NCBI GenBank assembly: GCA_964444825.1
Contig: CAYUIS010000063.1
Coordinates: 1 to 27,662 of the forward strand
Length of the DNA stretch: 27,662 nt
From: CAYUIS01 sp964444825
Lineage (GTDB): Bacteria > Chloroflexota > Anaerolineae > B4-G1
Reading direction: 5' to 3'
The position numbers were made by a program, and so were the translations under genes. This document shows positions 15,247-22,286 of the stretch, piece after piece (position 1 is the stretch's first letter; each line of letters starts with the position of its first letter). The notes below the pieces were generated by a model, which saw nothing but the letters and a program-made list of their open reading frames with translations, searched no databases and was not told where the DNA came from.

Positions 15247-18200
15247 GGACGGTGAGACGTTCTGCTTTCCGCATCCCGCTGGCTGTCTCCACCGCTTTAC
15301 TCCTTGCCATCCTGCTCCTGGCCGCCGGGCTGCGCTTCTACCGTCTAGACGTGCAGTCCTTCTGGAACGACGAGGGAAACTCGGCCCGCATCGCCGAGCG
15401 GACACTCGATCTGATCCTGGAGGGAGCGGCTGGCGACATCCACCCGCCTGGGTATTACCTGCTGCTCCATTACTGGCGGGGGTTGTTCGGCGAGAGCGAG
15501 TTTGCGTTGCGCGCTCTCTCGGCCCTCGCAGGGTTGACCCTCGTCGCCTTCACCTACCTGCTAGGCCGCCACCTCTTTGGGGAGAGCGTCGGCCTGATTG
15601 GAGCCTTCCTGGGGTCAATCTCGCCCTTCGCCATCTACTATTCGCAAGAGGCGCGTATGTACGCCCTTCTGGCCGCTCTCTCCGCCGTCTCCACCTATCT
15701 CGTTTTTCGCATCCTCCCCGGTCTGCATTATCCAACATCCAGGCCCCAACATCCAACCATCGAGGACGCTAACCTTGGCGCCGTTGCCCTGTATACTGGT
15801 ATCAGTGCTGCCGGCCTCTACACTCACTATGCCTTCCCATTCATTCTGATCGTCCACAACGTTGTTTTTGGCATGTGGTGGCTGAACACAACACGCCAAA
15901 CGGAACAGCGCTGGCAGTGGCTGGCGCTATGGGCCGGAATGCAGACAGCGCTCGTCGCCCTTTTCCTGCCCTGGCTGCCTATCGCCCTACATAGTGTCAC
16001 CGGCTGGTCGCCCGCCGGGCGGGCACATGAACTGGGACCGGCCCTTTTGGATGTGTTGCGCGTGCTGTGTGTCGGCATCACGCTGCCGGTTGGAAAGTCC
16101 ACGCCGACGCTTGTCGGCACAGGGATACTGTTGCTCGCGGGTCTCTGGCCTGGCCTGAGCCGCGCCGAAAGGCCTCGACGAACGGACCGCACAGGTTGGT
16201 TTGGCGTCGTCAGCCTGGCTCTCTACCTATCGGTTCCTATCATCCTCATCTTTGCCTTCGATCTCTACAAACCGGAATGGCTCAAATTCCTCCTCGTCGT
16301 CCTCCCGCCGTTCCACATCCTTTTCGCCCACGGCATCCAAACCCTGTCCCAATTCGCAATTCACAATTCGCAATTCGCAATTCCCGCTCGCCTCCTGCTC
16401 CTTGTTTCCTGCATCCTGCTCCTTGCCTCCTGCCTCTTGCCTCTTGCTTCCTCCCTCCACAACCTCTACCTCGACCCAGCCTATGCCCGGGATGACTATC
16501 GACAGATCGCCGCCGACATCACGGCATCCGCCCGTCCTGGCGACGCGATTGTCCTCAATGCCCCCAATCAGTGGGAGGTCTTTACCTACTACTATCCAGA
16601 GCAGGGGGTTTATCCAGCCCCCTATCGCCCTGAATCGGGTGGCGTTGAGCGTTTTCTAGCGCCTCTTTTGGAGCGGGAGCGGCGGCTCTTTGTGCTCTAT
16701 TGGGGCGACGCCGAATCCGATCCCCAGCGTCTTGTCGAGATGGACCTGGCGAACCGGGCCTACAAGGCGGGTGACCGTTGGTATGGCCGCGTCCGGCTGG
16801 CAACGTATGCGGTGGCCCCGCTGCCAGAGAAGCCCGACGCCACGCTCGATGCCCGGTTCGGCAAAAGTATCCGGCTGACGGGATATGCACAGCCGGAAGC
16901 CTGGTTCGCCCCGGGCGACATCCTGCCGGTGACGCTATTCTGGCGAGCCGAGGGTCCCATCCCTGAGCGTTACAAGTTCACCGTCCAGGTGCTCGACAGT
17001 GCAGGCCAGCTCGTTGCCCAGCACGATTCCGAACCGGCCGACGGGCTATCCCCGACCAGCGGCTGGATACCAGGCGACGTTATCACGGACCGGCACGGCG
17101 TCCCCTTGCCGCACGACTTGCCAGCAGGTCGCTATACGCTGATCGTCGGCCTCTACCACATCGCCACTGGCGAACGCCTGGCGACCACGGCTGGTGGCGA
17201 CCACGTCAGCCTTTGCGCGATCGAGATAAGGGCCCCAACAGGTTTTCTCCCCCGCGATCTCCCAAACACCACCTACCAACGGTTTCGTACTGTGCTGGAA
17301 TCCACCCCAGCGCTGTCCCCAACATCGGCGGGTGGTACGAGTTGGTCAGGTCTGTATCACAACGTCCGGGATGTCCTCCAGGATGTCCATTCCTACTGGG
17401 TCCTGACCGAAGCAGGGCTGCTGCGCTTCGATCTGACCGGCAAGCTCCTATCTACCTATGCCCGTCCTGGTCGCGGCCCCGTGGATTGGGGTATGCTGGC
17501 GCTGGCATCGGATGGGAATGGTGGCGTCTGGATTAGCAGTCACGATGGTGTTTGGTGGCTGCACGACGATCAGTGGACGCAGCTTCTGGCCACCGATCAC
17601 TCCGTATGTCAGTTGGCCGTCGATTTGGACGGCGACCTATGGGTCGTCACACACGTTTTGCCCGAGTGGTATGCCACAGGTTATGGTATGAGGGGTTGTA
17701 GATACTTCAATCGCCCTCCCGGCCATTCGGGCCCGACTCCGCCAACCGCCAGCGTCCTGTACCACTACGTGGGCGACGGCGCGTGGCAGTCCTGGGCCGG
17801 ACGGACCGGCGTCATCTCAGTACCCGCCGCGATCACGCTGCCCGATCACTGCCACCGGTGGGCCTGGGTTTCCCCCGCCGCCATGTGCCCGGACGCGCCT
17901 CACCCCGCACCGGCGCTGTCCGATGTCGAACGTTGGGTAGAGAGCGAGGAGAACGACCTGCCTCTCCTGCCCCCTTCCTCCCTTGGCGATATCCACAGGA
18001 CGCTGATGGTCGATCACCACGGAACCGTGTGGGCGGACGGGGCATCGTCTCCCGGCGGACTGATCGCCTTCGAGCAAGGGCAGTGGTCCTCATTCACGGT
18101 TGAGGCCCCCTGCGAGCGCGCCAGCACGATATGCCAGGATGCCGCTGGATACCTTTGGATAGGTTCCGAGGGAGGAGCCTGTCGCTGGCGTGAAGGGCAG

Positions 18201-18896
18201 GTGAGGACGACGGCGGAGGTTGGCTCCGTCGCCAGTCTGGTTCAGGATTGGGAAGGATACATCTGGGCAGGGCTCGTTTGGGGGGGCGTGGCCCGTTGGG
18301 ATGGAAGTACGTGGACCCGCTTCGACACCGCCGGGGGCGCGCTGCCCAGCAACCTCGTCACGGCAATGGCGGTGGACGCGGGTCGTCACCGCCTCTACGT
18401 CGGCACACACGGAGGTCTGGCGGCATTTGACGGCCAAGCATGGCGCTTGTTGGATGGCTTCGATACCGACAGGGGGTTATTGATCAACGCGCTCGCCGTG
18501 GCGGAGGATGGGAGCTTGTGGGTAGGCACCTACCACGGCCCTACCGAGACCGGCGAGTTCGATGGGACCTTGAAGCACGTCACCGACGTAGGGCGGGAAC
18601 AGGTGTCCCTTCCGGTACAGGGAGCCGTGGGAGCACTGCTGGTTGATCGGGAGGGAGGGCTATGGGTTGGCCTCATCCTGGGCGGCTTTTCGGGCAGGAA
18701 TAGTTTCTACCATTGGCAGGCACCGCCGGACGAAGCAGCGCTGTGGCACTATCGAGAAGGCGCGTGGCACTCCGTTGGGCGCTCAGAGGGCCTGGGACAG
18801 GCAGCCATCTTTGCCCTGGCCGAGGATACAGACGGGATCATTTGGGCCGCCGGCGCGACGTCTATCAGCGCGATCGACCCGGCGCGGCTGTGGTAG
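15243..18896 (+). CDS. GT39-like membrane glycosyltransferase fused to an extracytoplasmic propeller
   Basis: About 1,217 residues from the GTG at 15243, which overlaps the upstream stop (GTG at 15252 is an alternative). Residues 1-410 are a polytopic glycosyltransferase of the PMT/ArnT (GT39/83) type that uses a lipid-linked sugar: FWNDEGNSARIAE with catalytic Asp43 and Glu44, GDIHPPGYYLLLHYW, and SQEARMYALLAALSA. A linker domain (about 535-670, RLTGYAQPEAWFAPGD, TLFWRAEG) resembles a beta-sandwich found after such transferases. Residues about 690-1,217 carry at least eight WVGT-type blades such as GNGGVWISSHDGVWWL and GYLWIGSEGGACRW, a two-component-regulator-type (Reg_prop) propeller. No kinase or DNA-binding domain follows it. 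Three heptanucleotide arrays lie in the frame (separate entries). Fusion and propeller are seen directly; acceptor and sugar are unknown. Confidence 0.85.
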   Translation: MRTVRRSAFRIPLAVSTALLLAILLLAAGLRFYRLDVQSFWNDEGNSARIAERTLDLILEGAAGDIHPPGYYLLLHYWRGLFGESEFALRALSALAGLTLVAFTYLLGRHLFGESVGLIGAFLGSISPFAIYYSQEARMYALLAALSAVSTYLVFRILPGLHYPTSRPQHPTIEDANLGAVALYTGISAAGLYTHYAFPFILIVHNVVFGMWWLNTTRQTEQRWQWLALWAGMQTALVALFLPWLPIALHSVTGWSPAGRAHELGPALLDVLRVLCVGITLPVGKSTPTLVGTGILLLAGLWPGLSRAERPRRTDRTGWFGVVSLALYLSVPIILIFAFDLYKPEWLKFLLVVLPPFHILFAHGIQTLSQFAIHNSQFAIPARLLLLVSCILLLASCLLPLASSLHNLYLDPAYARDDYRQIAADITASARPGDAIVLNAPNQWEVFTYYYPEQGVYPAPYRPESGGVERFLAPLLERERRLFVLYWGDAESDPQRLVEMDLANRAYKAGDRWYGRVRLATYAVAPLPEKPDATLDARFGKSIRLTGYAQPEAWFAPGDILPVTLFWRAEGPIPERYKFTVQVLDSAGQLVAQHDSEPADGLSPTSGWIPGDVITDRHGVPLPHDLPAGRYTLIVGLYHIATGERLATTAGGDHVSLCAIEIRAPTGFLPRDLPNTTYQRFRTVLESTPALSPTSAGGTSWSGLYHNVRDVLQDVHSYWVLTEAGLLRFDLTGKLLSTYARPGRGPVDWGMLALASDGNGGVWISSHDGVWWLHDDQWTQLLATDHSVCQLAVDLDGDLWVVTHVLPEWYATGYGMRGCRYFNRPPGHSGPTPPTASVLYHYVGDGAWQSWAGRTGVISVPAAITLPDHCHRWAWVSPAAMCPDAPHPAPALSDVERWVESEENDLPLLPPSSLGDIHRTLMVDHHGTVWADGASSPGGLIAFEQGQWSSFTVEAPCERASTICQDAAGYLWIGSEGGACRWREGQVRTTAEVGSVASLVQDWEGYIWAGLVWGGVARWDGSTWTRFDTAGGALPSNLVTAMAVDAGRHRLYVGTHGGLAAFDGQAWRLLDGFDTDRGLLINALAVAEDGSLWVGTYHGPTETGEFDGTLKHVTDVGREQVSLPVQGAVGALLVDREGGLWVGLILGGFSGRNSFYHWQAPPDEAALWHYREGAWHSVGRSEGLGQAAIFALAEDTDGIIWAAGATSISAIDPARLW
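15726..15760 (+). repeat. heptanucleotide array 1 inside the glycosyltransferase gene
   Basis: Five consecutive 7-base units: CATTATC, CAACATC, CAGGCCC, CAACATC, CAACCAT. Two are identical and all begin with CA. It encodes a loop rich in Pro, Thr, Ser and His (HYPTSRPQHPTIED) between membrane segments. Confidence 0.65.
16350..16383 (+). repeat. heptanucleotide array 2 inside the glycosyltransferase gene
   Basis: Five copies of CAATTC at an exact 7-base period (CAATTCG three times, CAATTCA once, last copy partial). The encoded peptide repeats every seven residues: SQFAIHN-SQFAI. Confidence 0.9.
16394..16456 (+). repeat. heptanucleotide array 3, encoding a membrane helix
   Basis: Nine pyrimidine-rich 7-base units in register: CCTGCTC, CTTGTTT, CCTGCAT, CCTGCTC, CTTGCCT, CCTGCCT, CTTGCCT, CTTGCTT, CCTCCCT. 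The frame through them gives LLLLVSCILLLASCLLPLA, a strongly hydrophobic stretch that ends the membrane domain of the transferase. Confidence 0.85.
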
Positions 18897-18917
18897 GGAC
18901 GGCAACTGGATACACCC

Positions 18918-18946
18918 TTGCCCCCTTCGCACACTCGTGGTAGACT
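18918..18946 (+). promoter_or_regulatory. probable promoter of the lpd-lipA operon
   Basis: TTGCCC (18918-18923), 17-base spacer, TAGACT (18941-18946); four of six matches in each box. Transcription would start near 18953 with a leader of about 42 bases. It directly follows the glycosyltransferase stop; no terminator is seen between them. Confidence 0.5.
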
Positions 18947-18994
18947 CAACCGGCATTACCTCGGCAAGAGCATATCGATTGAAGGAGTGAGACG

Positions 18995-20389
18995 GTGGAA
19001 CAAACCTACGATGTCACGATCATCGGCGCGGGACCGGGTGGCTATGTGGCCGGAATCCGCGCCGCGCAACTAGGGCTCAAGGTCGCCCTGATCGAAAAGG
19101 AACACCTGGGCGGTGTGTGCCTCAACTGGGGCTGCATTCCCACCAAAGCGCTGCTGCGAAACGCCGAGGTCATCTCCCTGCTGGGACGCGGCAAAGAGTT
19201 CGGTTTTACCCTCACGGGGTTCGAGGCCGACTTTGGCGCGGCTGTGGACCGCAGCCGCAAGGTATCCGAGCGGCTGGTCAAGGGCGTCGGCGCGCTGATG
19301 CGCAAGAACCAGGTGGAGGTGATCGAGGGAAACGGCGTCCTCACGTCGGCCAACACCGTCGAGGTGACGCTCGCCGAAGGTGGGACGCGCACGCTGGAGA
19401 CGCGCAACACCATCGTCGCCACCGGCGGCCAGGCGCGCACCATTCCCGGCATCGAAGTGGACGGCGAGCGAGTGATGACCTATCGCGAGGCCATCGTGCT
19501 GCGTGCACTGCCCGCCTCGGCGGTCGTCGTCGGAGCGGGGCCAATCGGCATGGAGTTTGCTCACGTCTGGCGCTCATACGGCGCCGAGGTCACCGTCGTC
19601 GAGATGCTGCCCCACGCGCTGCCCTTGGAGGACGAGGAGGTCAGCCAAGAGGTAGAACGTGCCTTCAAGCGACACAAAGTGCGGTTGCTGACCTCCACAC
19701 GCGTACAGGGGGTGGAGACCACCTCCAATGGTGTGCGGGTGCGTGTGAGCGGCGACGAGGGTGAGCAGACGTTGGAGGCCGAACGGGCCTTGATCGCCAT
19801 CGGCGTCCGTCCCAACAGCGAGCACCTGGGCCTGGAGCAGGCCGGCGTGCAGGTGGAACGGGGCAACGTCGTCGTGGATGCGTCCCTGCGCACCAACGTG
19901 CCCGGCATCTATGCGATCGGTGACGTGACGGGAAAACTGCCGCTGGCTCACGTCGCCTCGGCCCAGGGTATCGTGGCTGCGGAGACGATCGCGGGGATCG
20001 ACACCGTCACGCTCAACTATGAAACGATGCCCCGCTGTACCTACTGCCATCCCCAGGTTGCCAGTTTCGGTCTCACCGAGGCCCAGGCCACCAAGCGCGG
20101 TTACGAGGTCGGGGTGGGCAAGTTCCCATTCCGCGCCAACGGCAAGGCCCTGGGACTAGGCGACTATGACGGCTTTGTCAAGATCGTGGCCGACGCGGTC
20201 AGCGGCGAAATCCTGGGCGCTCATCTCGTCGGCCCGGAGGTCACCGAGCTGTTGCCCGAATTGGCGCTGGCCCGAGAGTGGGAACTGACGCCAGAGGAGA
20301 TCGCCCGCACGGTCCATGCCCATCCCACCTTGAGCGAGGCGCTCATGGAGGCCGCGCACGGGGTGTTTGGAGAGGCGATACATATTTGA
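18995..20389 (+). CDS. lpdA: dihydrolipoamide dehydrogenase
   Basis: 464 residues, normal for the E3 flavoprotein that re-oxidises lipoamide on 2-oxoacid dehydrogenase and glycine-cleavage complexes, passing electrons to NAD. FAD-binding GAGPGGYVAG (11-20) is followed by the redox disulfide Cys42/Cys47 in GGVCLNWGCIPTKA. The NAD fold has GAGPIGMEFA, and the second FAD contact is IYAIGDVTG. The C-terminal catalytic pair His443/Glu448 stands in HAHPTLSEA. The GTG start at 18995 is seven bases after GAAGGAG (18981-18987). It overlaps the following PHP phosphatase gene (TTGA) and is in an operon with lipA, which fits a lipoyl role rather than mercuric or glutathione reductase. Confidence 0.95.
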   Translation: MEQTYDVTIIGAGPGGYVAGIRAAQLGLKVALIEKEHLGGVCLNWGCIPTKALLRNAEVISLLGRGKEFGFTLTGFEADFGAAVDRSRKVSERLVKGVGALMRKNQVEVIEGNGVLTSANTVEVTLAEGGTRTLETRNTIVATGGQARTIPGIEVDGERVMTYREAIVLRALPASAVVVGAGPIGMEFAHVWRSYGAEVTVVEMLPHALPLEDEEVSQEVERAFKRHKVRLLTSTRVQGVETTSNGVRVRVSGDEGEQTLEAERALIAIGVRPNSEHLGLEQAGVQVERGNVVVDASLRTNVPGIYAIGDVTGKLPLAHVASAQGIVAAETIAGIDTVTLNYETMPRCTYCHPQVASFGLTEAQATKRGYEVGVGKFPFRANGKALGLGDYDGFVKIVADAVSGEILGAHLVGPEVTELLPELALAREWELTPEEIARTVHAHPTLSEALMEAAHGVFGEAIHI

Positions 20390-21189
20390 TCCACCCACCT
20401 GACTACCACATCCACTCGTACAACTCGGTGGATAGCACAGCCCAGTTATCTGCGATCTGCGAGGCGGCCACTTCCCGCGGCTTGACCGAGATTGCGATCA
20501 CGGATCACGCCGACTTTGGCCCTGACGACCAGCCCGGCTACTTTCACCCGGTTGAGTACCTGGCAGCGATCAAACGCTGTCGCGCCCATTTCGATGATCG
20601 CCTGACCATCCGCGCTGGCGTGGAGATGGGCGAGCCGCACATCTTTGGGCAGCAACTGGAGGACATCCTGGCCGCAGGCGAATTCGACTTTGTGATAGGT
20701 TCAGCCCACTACGCCGTCGGGATGCAGGCCGGTTGGAAGCCAGCCTTCTTTGAGCAGCCGTTGCGGCAGGCCTACGAGGCCTACTTTCAACAGGTGGTCC
20801 GCCTGGCCAAGGAAGGGGATTTTGACGTCCTGGGCCACCTGGACCTGATCAAGCGGGATGCGTTCAAATTCGGCCAACCCTACGATGGGCCGGAACCGTA
20901 CGCGGATCTGATCCGCACGGCGCTTCGTGCCGTCGTCGAACGGGGCAAAGGGATCGAGATCAACACCTCGCCCCTGCGCAAGGGTCTCTCTGAGCCGTGT
21001 CCCTCGTTGGACATACTGCGCTGGTACCGCGAGTTGGGCGGCGAGATCCTCACCTTCGGCTCCGACGCCCATACCGCCAATGACGTTGGTGCGGATTTTG
21101 ACGTGGCAATCGAGATGGCGCGAACGGCGGAGTTCACGCGTGTGGCCCGCTTTGAAAAACGCGCCCTCCTCTGGACGAACATCAATTGA
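20386..21189 (+). CDS. PHP-domain phosphatase, histidinol-phosphatase-like
   Basis: 267 residues of the PHP metallophosphoesterase superfamily, closest to HisJ/HisK-type histidinol phosphatases. Metal ligands in order: His8/His10 in YHIHSYNS, ITDHADFG, VEMGEPH, IGSAHYAVG, LGHLDLIKR, and Asp/His in FGSDAHT. The open frame extends upstream to 20278 within lpdA, but the TTG at 20386, overlapping the lpdA stop, gives the normal family N terminus and has GGAGAGG about ten bases upstream. Its stop overlaps the lipA ATG (TGATG). No other histidine gene is present, so histidinol phosphate may not be the substrate here; the general phosphoesterase fold is sure, the substrate is not. Confidence 0.83.
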   Translation: MIHPPDYHIHSYNSVDSTAQLSAICEAATSRGLTEIAITDHADFGPDDQPGYFHPVEYLAAIKRCRAHFDDRLTIRAGVEMGEPHIFGQQLEDILAAGEFDFVIGSAHYAVGMQAGWKPAFFEQPLRQAYEAYFQQVVRLAKEGDFDVLGHLDLIKRDAFKFGQPYDGPEPYADLIRTALRAVVERGKGIEINTSPLRKGLSEPCPSLDILRWYRELGGEILTFGSDAHTANDVGADFDVAIEMARTAEFTRVARFEKRALLWTNIN

Positions 21190-22112
21190 TGGACAATAAA
21201 CGGCCCCAGCAACCCGAACGGCCCAAACGTCGCCCGCCATGGTTGCGCGTACGCGCTCCCTCGGGCGAGGACTATCGTTGGCTCAAGCAATTGATGCGCG
21301 CCAAGCAGTTGCACACGGTATGTGAGGAAGCCCACTGCCCCAATATTGGCGAGTGCTGGGGGCATCGCACCGCCACTTTCCTGATCCTCGGAGATACCTG
21401 TACCCGCAACTGCCGCTTCTGCAACGTCAATACAGGCCGTCCCGCGCCGCCCGACCCGGAGGAACCACAGCACGTGGCCCAGGCCGTCCAGGCAATGGGG
21501 CTGAAACACGCCGTCATCACCTCGGTAGACCGGGACGACCTGCCCGATGGCGGCGCCTCTGCCTTTGCCGCCGTCATCCGCTGTATCCGCGAGTTACGGC
21601 CCGAGTGTACCGTCGAGGTACTGATTCCCGACTTTCGCGCACGTATCGAACCGCTGCAGGCAGTGGTGGACGAGCGGCCCGACATTCTCAACCACAACGT
21701 AGAGACCGCGCCCCGCCTTTTCCGGGCGGTACAGCCCCAGTGCCGCTACGAGTGGTCGTTGGCCGTGCTGCGCAACGCCAAAGCCTTGTGGCCGGAGGCC
21801 ATCACCAAGAGCGGCCTCATGGTCGGCCTGGGCGAGACGGTGGACGAGGTACTGGACGTCATGGGAGACCTGCGGGAGTTGGACGTGGACATTCTCACCA
21901 TAGGTCAGTACCTGCAGCCCACCAGGCAGCACATCCCCATCGACCGCTACTACACCCCGGAGGAGTTTGAGCGATTCCGGGAACGCGGCTACGACATGGG
22001 GTTTCGTTGGGTTGAGAGTGCTCCCCTGGTGCGCAGCTCCTACCACGCCGAAGGGCAGGCCCTTCGGCTCCGCTCATGGCGGGCGCAGATGCTGGCGACC
22101 GCTGGCGCGTGA
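21189..22112 (+). CDS. lipA: lipoyl synthase
   Basis: 307 residues. Radical-SAM enzyme that inserts two sulfur atoms into protein-bound octanoate to make the lipoyl cofactor. Both clusters are visible: the auxiliary one, Cys45/Cys50/Cys56 in CEEAHCPNIGEC, and the radical-SAM one, Cys71/Cys75/Cys78 in CTRNCRFC. The C-terminal RSSYHAEG supplies the serine ligand of the auxiliary cluster. All hallmark segments are present (TSVDRDDLPDGGA, HNVETAPRL, KSGLMVGLGE). The ATG at 21189 overlaps the previous stop by one base. Co-transcription with lpdA fits supply of the cofactor to the complexes that Lpd serves. No lipB or lipoate ligase is in the window. Confidence 0.96.
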   Translation: MDNKRPQQPERPKRRPPWLRVRAPSGEDYRWLKQLMRAKQLHTVCEEAHCPNIGECWGHRTATFLILGDTCTRNCRFCNVNTGRPAPPDPEEPQHVAQAVQAMGLKHAVITSVDRDDLPDGGASAFAAVIRCIRELRPECTVEVLIPDFRARIEPLQAVVDERPDILNHNVETAPRLFRAVQPQCRYEWSLAVLRNAKALWPEAITKSGLMVGLGETVDEVLDVMGDLRELDVDILTIGQYLQPTRQHIPIDRYYTPEEFERFRERGYDMGFRWVESAPLVRSSYHAEGQALRLRSWRAQMLATAGA

Positions 22113-22165
22113 GTGGACCGCCCGTCATCCTGAGGGGCCAGTGATCGAATGGCTCCAAAATCCTA

Positions 22166-22194
22166 TTGCCAAGCCAGTCCGCATATCGTATACT
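22166..22194 (+). promoter_or_regulatory. promoter of the secreted metalloprotease gene
   Basis: TTGCCA (22166-22171), 17-base spacer, TATACT (22189-22194); both boxes match five of six positions. Transcription should start near 22201, giving a leader of about 86 bases ahead of the GTG at 22287. Confidence 0.75.
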
Positions 22195-22286
22195 GACCTA
22201 TGCTGTGCGGTTTAGCCTGTTTGGTGGACGGAGCACTCGCTCCTATTTCGTTCGTTGTAAACTACATCAAGAATGGAGGGAACATT

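Noticed and set aside
16350..16456. CRISPR array
   Set aside because: Units are 7 bases, contiguous and without spacers; no cas gene is present.
16227..16460. Minus-strand Glu/Gly-rich frame across the heptamer arrays
   Set aside because: It is the translation of simple repeats on the strand opposite the glycosyltransferase.
22113..22165. Repeat or small gene between lipA and the protease promoter
   Set aside because: CGTCATCCTGAGGGG resembles a common intergenic string and a similar run occurs near 24780, but the latter is coding; too short to claim.
22200..22286. ATG at 22200 as start of the metalloprotease
   Set aside because: It coincides with the predicted transcription start and adds 29 residues before a normal signal peptide; GTG 22287 has a strong ribosome site.
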